DNA of 64,000 nucleotides from Acidovorax sp. Root219 (GTDB lineage: Bacteria > Pseudomonadota > Gammaproteobacteria > Burkholderiales > Burkholderiaceae_C). The notes below the pieces were generated by a model. It searched no databases. It had not been told where the DNA came from and saw only the letters and a list, made by a program, of their open reading frames with translations. A program made the translations under genes and the position numbers. The stretch lies in NCBI RefSeq assembly GCF_001428665.1, contig NZ_LMIJ01000047.1, positions 1,450 through 65,449 of the forward strand. The letters run 5' to 3'. Below are positions 52,986 through 61,597 of the stretch, piece after piece. Position 1 is the first letter of the stretch. Every line of letters begins with the position of its first letter.

Positions 52986-52995
52986 CCGGTCGTGC

Positions 52996-53793
52996 TCAGG
53001 TAAAAGTCACCGACAGCCGCGACAGCGGTGCGTCGAAATCCGCGCTCCAGCGTTGGCCTGCCTGCACCGGCCAGGCATTGGTCCAGGTGCCGGTGGTGAC
53101 CACGTCGCCTGGCATCAGATCGGGCGCGCCGGGGCAGGCGCGCAGTTCCTTCAGGAAGTAGTGCAGGGCACTCAACGGGCCTTCCAACACGTTGGCGCCC
53201 TTGCCCTGTTCCATCAACTCCTCGTCGCGCAGCAGCGTTACCCGTGCGGCGGCCAGGTGCTGGTCCAGTTCGGCCGCCGAGCTGGCGAACTCGCGCACCG
53301 GGCGCTGCGGGCCCACCAGCAGCCGCGCATGCAAGGCGCTGTCGGCCACGGTCTGCGCGGCATTGAACTTCCAGTCCGGCTGGTGCGACTGCACGATCTC
53401 GAAGCCCGGTGCCACCCAGTCGATGGCACCGAACAGATCGTCCAGGGACGCGTCCGGCGCGGGTGTGGCCCTGAGCCCGAACACTGCCTCGGGCTCAATG
53501 CGCGGCTGGGCGCAGTGGTCCAGCGACACGCTGCCGTCCCCACCGCAAAAAGCCAGAGTAGTCGACCACACCGTGCCCCAGATCGGGCCGAACACGTTGT
53601 AGTGCGCCCAGATGTTGCGGTTGGTGAAACCGATCTTGTAGCCGCGAGGAACTTCGCCGCGGGCCTGGCGCAGGGCGCGCACGGCGAGCGCCGTCTGGTA
53701 GGCGCCCGGCACGTCGCCGTTGGCGGATGCCGCGCCGCTGGCGGGCCAGAGTGGACCACTGTCGTAGTGGGCGAGAAGCGTCTCGGGGGTCAT
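52996..53793 (-). CDS. 2-keto-4-pentenoate hydratase-like protein (FAH superfamily)
   Basis: 265 aa. Metal-binding/catalytic signature RIEPEAVFGL (about 102-111) plus YKIGFTNRNIW, APGFEIVQSHQPDW and VTTGTWTNAWPV near the C terminus resemble MhpD/HpcG hydratases, which add water to 2-keto-4-enoates in meta-cleavage pathways. Decarboxylases of the same fold are an alternative. Convergent with the GST gene (10 bp apart). It supports an aromatic or dienoate catabolic theme for the region. Confidence 0.85.
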   Translation of the reverse strand: MTPETLLAHYDSGPLWPASGAASANGDVPGAYQTALAVRALRQARGEVPRGYKIGFTNRNIWAHYNVFGPIWGTVWSTTLAFCGGDGSVSLDHCAQPRIEPEAVFGLRATPAPDASLDDLFGAIDWVAPGFEIVQSHQPDWKFNAAQTVADSALHARLLVGPQRPVREFASSAAELDQHLAAARVTLLRDEELMEQGKGANVLEGPLSALHYFLKELRACPGAPDLMPGDVVTTGTWTNAWPVQAGQRWSADFDAPLSRLSVTFT

Positions 53794-53866
53794 AGGTGTT
53801 GTTCCACGGTCTTGCGGCTGCCCATTTTGGGCCAGGCACTGGCGGTATGGGCTTCAAAGATTTACA

Positions 53867-53880
53867 TTGACTTGGATCAA
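53867..53880. promoter_or_regulatory. FNR/ANR-like box before chemoreceptor gene
   Basis: TTGACTTGGATCAA matches TTGAT-N4-ATCAA except one base and lies 41 bp before the start codon. TTGACT alone could also be a -35 element, so this is tentative. Confidence 0.35.
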
Positions 53881-53921
53881 GATTCGATTGACAGATTCAA
53901 TCAACCACGCGAGGCGCTCCT

Positions 53922-55952
53922 ATGAAATCCTTTGCCGCCCGTTCCATCGCATTCAAGCTGTCCTTCGTGGCCCTGGCCAGCCTGCTGGTCGTCTTGCTGA
54001 CCACCATGGCACTGGTCAGCAGCATGGTGTGGAGCAGTTTTGGCGCCGCATCGCGCGGTGATGCGCGGCAATATGCATCCCAGGTCAGCACCCTGGTGAA
54101 GACCATGGACGAATCGGCGCAGCAACTGGCACTGCGCGACTTCGGCTTGCTCAAGGCCAATTTCCCGGGGGCCTTCAGCCTGGCCGAGCAGCCGGGCGCG
54201 GACGGCAAGCCCGAAGCCGTGCTGAGCTTTCAGGGCGTCCCGGTCAATGGCGATTTTGAGGTGGTGGACCGGTTTTCCGCAGATGCCAAGGGCGCAGTTG
54301 CCACCATCTTTGCGCGCACCGGTGACGATTTCATCCGTGTCACGACCTCGCTCAAGAAGCAGGACGGCGAGCGCGCCTTCAAGACCCTGCTGGACCGCAA
54401 GCACCCGGCCTATGCCCTCATGGCCGAAGGCAAACCTTACATCGGCCGCGCCAACCTGTTCGGCCGCGACTACATGACCGTGTACGAGCCGATTCGCGAG
54501 GGCAACCGCACCATCGGCATCCTGTTCATCGGCTCCGACATCGCGCCCATCCTCAGCAGCCTGAGCGAGTTGATGGCCAGCCGCAAGCTGTTCGACACGG
54601 GGGCCGTTTACGCGGTTGATGTTTCTTCGGGGCCGGCGCGGGGTCGCATCGCCGGCCTGGGGGGCTCTGGCCCCGCACTGGTCGTTGACGAGAAGGTCGA
54701 CGAGGGCAAAGCCTGGCTGGCAGCGCTCACCAGCTCGGAGCAGGCCAGCGATTTCGAGGCCACCTGGTCGCCGCGCCCCTCCGGCGAAGCCACTGCGCGC
54801 CGCTTTGTCGCCGTGGAGCGTTACAAGCCCTGGAACTGGGCCATCGTGGCTGAAGCGCCGGTTGCTGAGCTCATGGGCGAGGCACGCAGCGCATTGACCT
54901 GGCTGTGGCTGGGCGTACTGGTGGCGCTGGTGCTGCTGGCCGTGGTGCTGGTGCTGGCCACGCGGCGCCTGGTGGGCGCACCGGTGCAGCAACTGAGCAC
55001 CGCGCTGGGCTACCTCGCGCAGGGCGACCTGACGCATGGCGTCAGCATCCAGTCGCGTGACGAGATCGGCACCTTGGCGCAGGCCATGGAAGGTTTTCGC
55101 GTGCGCTTGCTGGAGAGCCTGGGCACGGTGCGCGCCAGCGCCGAGAGCGTATCGGCCGCGAGCTCCCAGATCGCCCATGGCAACCAGGACCTGTCGGCCC
55201 GCACCGAGAGCCAGGCCAGCTCGCTGGAGCAGACCTCGGCCAGCATGGAGGAACTGGGCGCGACCATCCGCCACAACGCGGACGGTGCCGCCCAGGCCAA
55301 CCAGTTGGCCGTGCGGGCCAGCCAGGTCGCTACCGACGGTGGCAAGGTGGTGGCCCAGGTGGTCAGCACCATGCACGGCATCAACACCAGCAGCCAGAAG
55401 ATCGCCGACATCATCGGCGTGATCGACGGTATTGCCTTCCAGACCAACATCCTGGCGCTCAATGCCGCCGTGGAAGCGGCGCGTGCTGGCGAGCAGGGCC
55501 GCGGCTTTGCCGTGGTGGCCGCCGAAGTGCGCAACCTGGCACAGCGCACGGCGGCCGAAGCCAAGGCCATCAAGGAGCTGATCGTCGCCAGCAGCACCAT
55601 GGTGCAGCAGGGCTCGGTACTGGCCGACCAGGCGGGCGCCACCATGCAGGAGGTGGTGCAGTCCATCGGGCGCGTGGCCAGCATGGTGGCCGAGATCAGC
55701 GCCGCCAGCGGCGAGCAGACCGCCGGCGTCGGCCAGGTGGGAGAAGCCGTTACCCAGCTCGACCAGGCCACCCAGCAGAACGCGGCCCTGGTCGAGGAGA
55801 TGGCGGCCGCCGCGAGCAGCCTGCGCAGCCAGGCCGAGCAGATGGTCGGGGCCGTGGCGCAGTTCAACCTGGGCAGCAGCGGCACGCATGCGGGCACGCC
55901 AGCACCGGCATTGCGTGCCAAGCCCCAGGCGCGCCTGGGTGCAACGCGTTAG
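53922..55952 (+). CDS. Methyl-accepting chemotaxis protein with Cache sensor
   Basis: 676 aa. TM1 about 13-37, a periplasmic Cache_3-Cache_2-type domain (40-320; ending [20 protein letters not shown] and [11 protein letters not shown]), TM2 about 325-346, HAMP, and a long cytoplasmic signalling rod. The hairpin tip [20 protein letters not shown] (about 498-517) is the CheA/CheW-binding core and is intact; no C-terminal CheR-binding pentapeptide. Senses a small external ligand and steers flagella. A monocistronic unit with a possible FNR-type box upstream. Confidence 0.93.
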   Translation: MKSFAARSIAFKLSFVALASLLVVLLTTMALVSSMVWSSFGAASRGDARQYASQVSTLVKTMDESAQQLALRDFGLLKANFPGAFSLAEQPGADGKPEAVLSFQGVPVNGDFEVVDRFSADAKGAVATIFARTGDDFIRVTTSLKKQDGERAFKTLLDRKHPAYALMAEGKPYIGRANLFGRDYMTVYEPIREGNRTIGILFIGSDIAPILSSLSELMASRKLFDTGAVYAVDVSSGPARGRIAGLGGSGPALVVDEKVDEGKAWLAALTSSEQASDFEATWSPRPSGEATARRFVAVERYKPWNWAIVAEAPVAELMGEARSALTWLWLGVLVALVLLAVVLVLATRRLVGAPVQQLSTALGYLAQGDLTHGVSIQSRDEIGTLAQAMEGFRVRLLESLGTVRASAESVSAASSQIAHGNQDLSARTESQASSLEQTSASMEELGATIRHNADGAAQANQLAVRASQVATDGGKVVAQVVSTMHGINTSSQKIADIIGVIDGIAFQTNILALNAAVEAARAGEQGRGFAVVAAEVRNLAQRTAAEAKAIKELIVASSTMVQQGSVLADQAGATMQEVVQSIGRVASMVAEISAASGEQTAGVGQVGEAVTQLDQATQQNAALVEEMAAAASSLRSQAEQMVGAVAQFNLGSSGTHAGTPAPALRAKPQARLGATR

Positions 55953-56078
55953 CGGGCGGCCACCGGCTGCGGTGGCAGCAGCCATGTCGCATGCCAGGTA
56001 TGTAGTAGCCGGCTAACACCCACCGCCGGCGCCGCAGTCCAACAATGAACTCCCCATACCCCTGAGGAGACAAAAGAC

Positions 56079-56660
56079 ATGGCTGCGAAGAAGATACTCA
56101 TGCTGTGCGGCGACTACTGCGAGGACTACGAGACCATGGTGCCGTTCCAGGCCCTGCTGGCCGTGGGCCACACCGTGCACGCCGTGTGCCCCGACAAGAA
56201 GGCCGGCGATCACATCAAGACGGCGATCCACGACTTCGAAGGCGCGCAGACCTACAGCGAGAAGCCGGGCCACAACTTCACACTGAACGCCACGTTTGAA
56301 GGCCTGGACGTGGCCAGCTACGACGCCCTGGTGATCCCCGGCGGGCGCGGCCCTGAGTACCTGCGCACCTACCCGGCGGTGGTCGCTGCCGTGAAGCACT
56401 TCTTCGACACCAACAAGCCCGTGGCAGCGGTGTGCCACGGCGCCCAGTTGCTGGCCGGCGCTGGGGTGCTCAAGGGCCGCACCTGCTCCGCCTACCCGGC
56501 CTGCAGGGCCGAGGTCGAGATCGCAGGCGGCACCTATGCCGAGATCGCCATCGACGCCGCCGTGACCGAGGGTAACCTGGTGTCCGCCCCGGCATGGCCG
56601 GCGCATCCGGCCTGGATTGCGCAGTTCCTGGCGCTGATGGGCACGCGCATCAGCCTGTAG
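56079..56660 (+). CDS. DJ-1/PfpI-family protein
   Basis: 193 aa. Nucleophile Cys119 in [14 protein letters not shown] (nucleophile elbow), Glu15 in the GDYCEDYE segment as expected partner, and [13 protein letters not shown]. Members are glyoxalases, deglycases or chaperone-like stress proteins; similar length to YhbO/PfpI, but the real activity cannot be inferred. GAGGAGACAAA precedes the ATG. Stand-alone gene. Confidence 0.92.
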   Translation: MAAKKILMLCGDYCEDYETMVPFQALLAVGHTVHAVCPDKKAGDHIKTAIHDFEGAQTYSEKPGHNFTLNATFEGLDVASYDALVIPGGRGPEYLRTYPAVVAAVKHFFDTNKPVAAVCHGAQLLAGAGVLKGRTCSAYPACRAEVEIAGGTYAEIAIDAAVTEGNLVSAPAWPAHPAWIAQFLALMGTRISL

Positions 56661-56723
56661 GCACCATTTGACGCCGCAGGGGCGGTCTTCCATGATGGAG
56701 GCCGTTCTGAAAGGCGAAATCCC

Positions 56724-57089
56724 ATGTGCCAGGTATTCATCAGCGCCGACCCCGCCCTGTACGAAAGCCGCGCCCGCTCTGTGCGCCTGCACGGGGTGGC
56801 CACCAGCATCAAGCTGGAAAACCTGTTCTGGCAGGTGCTCGAGGAGATCGCCCAGCGCGACGGCATGGGCGTGCCCCAATTGTGCGCCCGGCTGTACGAC
56901 GAACTGGTCGCGGAGCGCGGCGAGGTGGACAATTTTGCCTCGTTCCTGCGCGTCAGCTGTGGCCGCTACCTGGCCTTGCAGCTGTCGGGCGGCATACCGC
57001 AGGACGCCTCCATTTCCATCCGCAGCCTGAATGCCCGTCAGGTGCTTGCCACCGAAGGGCGCAGCCGCGTGCTGGCCAGGGCTGCCTGA
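56724..57089 (+). CDS. Ribbon-helix-helix domain protein
   Basis: 121 aa. The segment RSVRLHGVATSIKLENLFWQ is a short beta ribbon followed by helices, matching the RHH_4-type domain, and the C-terminal half (LYDELVAERGEVDNFASFLR) is helical. Such proteins are small, probably dimeric DNA-binding regulators; targets unknown. It lies between the PfpI gene and tRNA-Gly, with AAAGGCG upstream of the ATG. Confidence 0.8.
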   Translation: MCQVFISADPALYESRARSVRLHGVATSIKLENLFWQVLEEIAQRDGMGVPQLCARLYDELVAERGEVDNFASFLRVSCGRYLALQLSGGIPQDASISIRSLNARQVLATEGRSRVLARAA

Positions 57090-57106
57090 CGGGCCCGGCA
57101 ACCCCC

Positions 57107-57112
57107 TATAAT
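57107..57112 (+). promoter_or_regulatory. -10 element of tRNA-Gly
   Basis: Perfect TATAAT, 10 bp before the mature tRNA 5' end, just after the RHH gene. No strong -35 is seen. Confidence 0.65.
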
Positions 57113-57122
57113 CCGGCGCACT

Positions 57123-57196
57123 GCGGGTGTAGCTCAATGGCAGAGCTGTTGCTTCCCAAGCAACTGACGAGGGTTCGATTCCCTTCACCCGCTCCA
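57123..57196 (+). tRNA. tRNA-Gly (anticodon CCC)
   Basis: 74 nt with encoded CCA. Acceptor GCGGGTG/CACCCGC, anticodon stem GTTGC/GCAAC with loop TTCCCAA giving CCC, and T arm GGGTTCGATTCCC fold correctly. Confidence 0.97.
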
Positions 57197-57403
57197 TCCC
57201 CCTGCGCCATCGCGCAACGCTGTTCCAGCTTCTCCCCCCGTCTTTTGTGCCTGTTGATGCCCTGGTGTGGGGCAGCCGTGCCGTTTTTCGCATAACGAAG
57301 CACGTTTTGCTTTGTTCCCTGGATGGCACGGCTCCTCTAAATTCTGTCCATCGGTTGCCGCAATGGTTGCAGCACCGGCCACCCGACGACAAGGATGACC
57401 CGC

Positions 57404-58381
57404 ATGAGCCAGCCGCAGCACACGACGACGATCCACCCCACCCAGCCCCTGGGCCGGCGCCTGTGCGCATGGGTGCTGGGCGCCGGCATGGCACTGGGCG
57501 CATCGGTGGCCTTTGCTGCCACGCCCATCCCGGCGGGCCCGCTGGTCAGTACCGAGTGGCTGGCGCAGAACCTCGACAACACCCAGGTGCGCGTTGTCGA
57601 GGTCAGCGTGAACCCGGGCCTCTACGAGCGCAGCCACGTGCCCGGCGCCGTCAACTTCTCCTGGCACCAGGACCTGAACGACAAGGTGCGCCGCGACATC
57701 GTCAGCAAGGAAGCCTTTGAAGCGCTGCTGTCCAAGGCCGGCGTGGCGCCCGACACCACGGTGGTGCTCTACGGCGACACCAACAACTGGTTTGCCGCCT
57801 GGGGCGCCTGGGTGTTCGACATCTACGGCGTGAAGAACGTCAAGCTGCTCGACGGCGGCCGCAAGAAGTGGGAGGCCGAGAACCAGCCGCTGAACAACCG
57901 CGTGCCCGAGTTCGCGGCCACCAGCTACAAGGTCACGCAGGTCAACACGCAGCTGCGCGCGCGCCTTACCGACACCCTGGCCGCGGCCGAGGGCAAGAGC
58001 AACGCCAAGCTGGTGGACATCCGCTCGGCCGATGAATACACCGGCAAGATCTTTGCGCCGGCGGGCGTGCCCGAGCTGAGCATCCGCGCCGGCCACATCC
58101 CCGGCGCCGCCAACGTGCCCTGGGGCCAGGCGGTCAAGGAAGACGGCACCTTCAAGTCGGCCAACGACCTGAAGAAGCTCTATGCCAACGTGGGCATCGA
58201 CGGCAGCAAGCCGGTCATCACCTACTGCCGTATCGGCGAGCGCTCCAGCCACACCTGGTTCGCGCTGTCCAAGATCCTGGGCTACAGCGTGAAGAACTAC
58301 GACGGCTCATGGACCGAATACGGCAACGCCGTGGGCGTGCCCATCAACAACCCGGCCGGCACGGTCTGGGCAGCCAAATAA
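57404..58381 (+). CDS. Periplasmic rhodanese-type sulfurtransferase
   Basis: 325 aa. ATG 57404 has AAGGA 8 nt upstream; ATG 57395 has no site. Signal peptide with core LCAWVLGAGMALGASVAFAA. Two rhodanese domains; the second carries catalytic Cys275 in ITYCRIGERSSHTW, where the CRIGERSS loop resembles thiosulfate sulfurtransferases. It transfers sulfane sulfur, probably from thiosulfate, in the periplasm. Followed by a terminator and then a TsuA/YeeE-type transporter, which suggests thiosulfate handling. Confidence 0.9.
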   Translation: MSQPQHTTTIHPTQPLGRRLCAWVLGAGMALGASVAFAATPIPAGPLVSTEWLAQNLDNTQVRVVEVSVNPGLYERSHVPGAVNFSWHQDLNDKVRRDIVSKEAFEALLSKAGVAPDTTVVLYGDTNNWFAAWGAWVFDIYGVKNVKLLDGGRKKWEAENQPLNNRVPEFAATSYKVTQVNTQLRARLTDTLAAAEGKSNAKLVDIRSADEYTGKIFAPAGVPELSIRAGHIPGAANVPWGQAVKEDGTFKSANDLKKLYANVGIDGSKPVITYCRIGERSSHTWFALSKILGYSVKNYDGSWTEYGNAVGVPINNPAGTVWAAK

Positions 58382-58415
58382 GGCGTACCGAGTTTTTTGG
58401 TAGGGGTCTCTTTAC

Positions 58416-58439
58416 AGCCCGCTTCGGCGGGCTTTTTTT
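58416..58439 (+). terminator. Rho-independent terminator
   Basis: AGCCCGC-TTCG-GCGGGCT hairpin with a stable UUCG loop followed by seven T residues, 34 bp after the sulfurtransferase stop. Separates it from the TsuA-like gene. Confidence 0.92.
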
Positions 58440-58455
58440 CGTTCCGGTGCCACAC

Positions 58456-59679
58456 ATGACGACGACAACCACAAGCAATCACCCAATCAAGTTCCTGTCT
58501 CCCATCGCCGCCGTGGTCCTGCTGGTTGCGCTGGCGCTGTCCACCCGCTGGGTCGAGGGCCTTGCCGGTGGGCGCACGCTGGTCTTTGCCCTGGTGACTG
58601 GCGCCGTGCTGGGCCTGGTGCTGCAGCGCTCGCGCTTTTGCTTTTACTGCCATGCACGCGACTGGTTCGAGGGCGGCAACCCGCGCGGGCTGCTGGCCAT
58701 CGTGCTGGCGCTGGCCGTGGGCCTGGTCGGCCATACGGTGGTGCTGGGCGGCTGGCTGCCGGTGCCACAGCCGGGCAAGCTGCCGCCGGACATGCACATC
58801 GGCCCCGTGAGCTGGGTGCTGGTGGCCGCCGGCCTGTCGTTCGGTGCCGGCATGGTGGTCTCGGGCTCGTGCATCAGCGCGCACTGGTACCGGCTGGCGG
58901 AGGGCTCGGCGGTCTCGCCGTTTGCGCTGCTCGGTTCGGCGCTGGGTTTCATCCTCGGGTTCAAGACCTGGAACGGCCTGTACAGCCTGAGCGTGGCCGA
59001 TGCGCCCGTCGTGTGGCTGCCTGCGCACCTGGGCTATGGCGGGGCGCTGCTTGTGCAACTGGCGGTGCTGGCCGCGGTGGCGGCATGGCTGTGGCGCGGG
59101 TTTGCGCGCGAGCAGGTGCCAGAGGACTTGCGCGCGGCGGGTGTCCCGGGCCTGCGTGCCGTGTGGCAGCGGTTGTGGAGTGGGCGCTGGAGCTACTGGG
59201 TGGGCGGCCTGGCCGTGGGGCTCATCGGCGCGCTGGCCATCGTGCGCATGCGCCCGCTGGGCGTGACGGCCACGCTGGGCAGCGCGGCGCGCCAGTGGGC
59301 GCAAGGGCAGGGCCTGATACCGGACCGGCTCGACGGGCTCGATGGCTTTGCCGGTTGCGCCACGCTGCCCCAGTCCACCTGGCTCACGCCCAATGCGCTG
59401 CTGCTCGCGGGGCTGGTGGCCGGCGCCTTCATCGCCGCGCTGGCCAGCCGCCAGTTCGCACCACGCTGGCCCACCTGGCGCGATGCTGCGCGGGGCCTCT
59501 CGGGCGGCGTGCTGCTGGGCTGGGGCGCGATGACGGGGCTGGGCTGCACCATCGGTACTCTGCTCTCGGGCGGCATGGCCGGGGGGCTGTCCGCTTGGGT
59601 GTTCGCCGCATCGCTGTTCTTCGCCGTGTGGGCCGGGCTGCGTGCCAAGGCCTTGCTTGGCAAGACCTCAAAGACCTGA
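58456..59679 (+). CDS. YeeE/YedE (TsuA)-type thiosulfate transporter
   Basis: 407 aa from ATG 58456, with about nine hydrophobic segments. The conserved cysteines that relay thiosulfate in TsuA are visible in RFCFYCHARDW, SGSCISAHWYR and GLGCTIGTLLSGG. Homologues import thiosulfate or other sulfur species. It follows the sulfurtransferase gene past a terminator; no small TusA-like partner (TsuB) gene is seen in the gap. Sulfur-related function is well supported, exact substrate is not. Confidence 0.88.
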   Translation: MTTTTTSNHPIKFLSPIAAVVLLVALALSTRWVEGLAGGRTLVFALVTGAVLGLVLQRSRFCFYCHARDWFEGGNPRGLLAIVLALAVGLVGHTVVLGGWLPVPQPGKLPPDMHIGPVSWVLVAAGLSFGAGMVVSGSCISAHWYRLAEGSAVSPFALLGSALGFILGFKTWNGLYSLSVADAPVVWLPAHLGYGGALLVQLAVLAAVAAWLWRGFAREQVPEDLRAAGVPGLRAVWQRLWSGRWSYWVGGLAVGLIGALAIVRMRPLGVTATLGSAARQWAQGQGLIPDRLDGLDGFAGCATLPQSTWLTPNALLLAGLVAGAFIAALASRQFAPRWPTWRDAARGLSGGVLLGWGAMTGLGCTIGTLLSGGMAGGLSAWVFAASLFFAVWAGLRAKALLGKTSKT

Positions 59680-59784
59680 TCGGCCTGGGGCCATCTCAAG
59701 GCATTGGCTGACGCCGCCGCGCCGCAGCATGGGGCACGATGCCCCTTCAGCCCCGTGTGCGGGCCCCATTGCATGAGGGAATGA

Positions 59785-60939
59785 ATGGCTTCCAAGGACA
59801 AAGACAAGGACACGAAGGCCAAGAAAGCCACGCCTGACAAGCCCAGTGCGGCGCAGGAGGAAAAGGACGCCAAGGCCCAGCGCGAGCTGGGCATCGTCGG
59901 CCCGCATGGCGACATGCGCCTGGCCTCGGTGGTCATCGAGGGCTACAGCCTGGAGCTGCGCGATGGCGATGGCTTTGTGGGCGACGTGGCCAGCCGCACG
60001 GCGTTTCGCCACATGCTTGACGCCTGGCGCAAGCTCTTCACCTCCATGGACGGCAAGGACCCGATGGGCCGCAAGACCACGCGCGAACTGAGCAAGCACC
60101 AGCTCGATGCGATGCTGGAGAAGGATGGCGTTGCCGCCCAGGCCATCGTGGCCGCATCGGAAGACTATGCAATGCAGCTGGCCCATGTAGTCCAGCGGTT
60201 TCTCAAGCACAAGACCTGGAAGGGTGTGGAGCGCATCATCATCGGTGGCGGCTTCCACCAGAGCGAGGTCGGTAGCCGCTCCATCGCGCGCGCGGGCAAG
60301 ATCCTCAAGGCCGAGAAGGTGCCCGTGGAGCTGCGCACCCTGCACCACCATGCAGACGAGGGCGGGCTGATCGGTTGGGTGCACCTGGCGCCACCGGCCC
60401 TGCTGCAGAGCTACGACGCCATCCTGGCGGTGGACATCGGCGGCACCAACGTGCGCTGCGGCATCGTGCAGACCCACCTGCACCGCGCCCCCGACATGTC
60501 GCAGGCCGAGGTGGTGCGCCGCGAGAAGTGGGCCCATGCCGACGACGAGCCCAAGCGCGACGAGCTGGTCGAGGGCATTGCAACCATCCTCGAAGACCTC
60601 ATCGCCTATGCCGAGAAGAAAGAGATCCGCCTGGCCCCCTACATCGGCGTGGCCTGCCCCGGGCTGATCGTGGAAGACGGATCGCTGGCCGGCGGCACGC
60701 AGAACCTGCCCGGCAACTGGGAGAGCACGCGCTTTCACCTGCCGCGCGACCTGTGCGAGCGGCTGCCGCACATCGGCGATGGCCGCACCCAGGTGTGCCT
60801 GCACAACGATGCGGTGGTGCAGGGCCTGTCGGAGATGCCCTTCACCAACGATGTGGAGCGCTGGGCCATCCTCACCGTGGGCACGGGGCTGGGCAATGCC
60901 AGCTTCACCAACCGGCGCGATGCGCCGGGGCAGGGGTGA
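59785..60939 (+). CDS. ROK-family (glucokinase-like) protein, apparently circularly permuted
   Basis: 384 aa. A Lys/Asp-rich tail (1-32) precedes a domain with IIIGGGFHQSEVGSRS at about 151-166; the ATP-binding DIGGTNVRCGIV motif lies only at 217-228, then VACPGLI, LHNDAVVQGLSEM (the ND catalytic-type motif) and VGTGLGNASFTNR near the C terminus. In ordinary ROK kinases DxGGTK is N-terminal and the GGG adenosine motif C-terminal, so the order here is rotated. The usual ROK zinc motif (CxCGxxGC) is missing. Kinase activity on a sugar is a guess; could be a regulator. Confidence 0.8.
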   Translation: MASKDKDKDTKAKKATPDKPSAAQEEKDAKAQRELGIVGPHGDMRLASVVIEGYSLELRDGDGFVGDVASRTAFRHMLDAWRKLFTSMDGKDPMGRKTTRELSKHQLDAMLEKDGVAAQAIVAASEDYAMQLAHVVQRFLKHKTWKGVERIIIGGGFHQSEVGSRSIARAGKILKAEKVPVELRTLHHHADEGGLIGWVHLAPPALLQSYDAILAVDIGGTNVRCGIVQTHLHRAPDMSQAEVVRREKWAHADDEPKRDELVEGIATILEDLIAYAEKKEIRLAPYIGVACPGLIVEDGSLAGGTQNLPGNWESTRFHLPRDLCERLPHIGDGRTQVCLHNDAVVQGLSEMPFTNDVERWAILTVGTGLGNASFTNRRDAPGQG

Positions 60940-60954
60940 GTCTGCCTTGCAGGC

Positions 60955-61311
60955 TCAACGCTGGTAGCAGCGGCTGGCGTTCTTCACCATCTTGCAGTTG
61001 AAGAGAATGCCCTCGGTAGCGCCTCCGTAGCCGCGCATGTATTCAGCGAGCTGGTTTTCGTCGTACCGGGTGTGGTGGGGCTGGCCCGTGGGCTTGTCCA
61101 GGCTGTCGGACCAGATCTTCACGCGGCAGCTGCCCTTGTTCTGGTCCTGGCAGAACTTGTAGGCTGCCCGCTCCAGGTACTGCGTGTCCTGGGCCTTGTC
61201 GGTGGGCACCATGGCGTAGTGCATGTTGCCATGCGACTCGAAGACGTCGAGCGTTTGCGCATGCGCTACGGCAGTCGCTGCACTCAGCAGCGCAAGGATC
61301 AAGGCTTTCAT
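60955..61311 (-). CDS. Small secreted hypothetical protein
   Basis: 118 aa. Clear cleavable signal peptide (MKALILALLSAATAVAHAQ). The mature part has three cysteines (KFCQDQNKGSCRVKIW and FNCKMVKNASRC, one more cysteine in each) that could form disulfides, plus a Tyr/Asn/Gln-rich middle. No known domain was recognised. ATG 61311 is the start; convergent with the ROK gene. Function unknown, periplasmic or exported. Confidence 0.7.
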   Translation of the reverse strand: MKALILALLSAATAVAHAQTLDVFESHGNMHYAMVPTDKAQDTQYLERAAYKFCQDQNKGSCRVKIWSDSLDKPTGQPHHTRYDENQLAEYMRGYGGATEGILFNCKMVKNASRCYQR

Positions 61312-61480
61312 GGTGGTGGCTTCCCTCTGGGTACGTGCAGCCGGTGGGCGATCCTGAAGTGGACGCCTCTTGGTGGTGGAATGCAGTGCAGCCCCGGATG
61401 GGGCTGCCTGTGTTGCCGAATGCACGCCGGCGATTGTGCCCCAGCCCGAGCGCCTCCTGGGGCATCGGCGCCGGCTGGGC

Positions 61481-61597
61481 TTAGAGCGGATAACAAAACT
61501 CAGCGAAGCGGTTCTGGCTAGGCGCTGCGCCGCAGGCAGTACGTTGGTACGACAAGGCGCAGCAACGACGCCAGAAGAGTTTTGTTAGCCGCTCTTA
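61481..61597. repeat. Palindromic intergenic repeat, copy C (related type)
   Basis: 117 bp flanked by 21-bp inverted arms (61481-61501 and 61577-61597, 19/21 matching, AGAGCGG...TAACAAAACTC). The core near 61543-61573 read on the minus strand has GCGTCGTTG and CGCCTTG blocks in the same order as copy B at 37826-37850. The outer end supplies the gabD stop codon. Confidence 0.85.

Noticed and set aside
61481-61597. Ordinary gabD terminator
   Set aside because: The hairpin arms are 21 bp with a 75-bp structured centre, lack a T tract after the stop side, and share a core with another repeat in the window, so a repeat element fits better.
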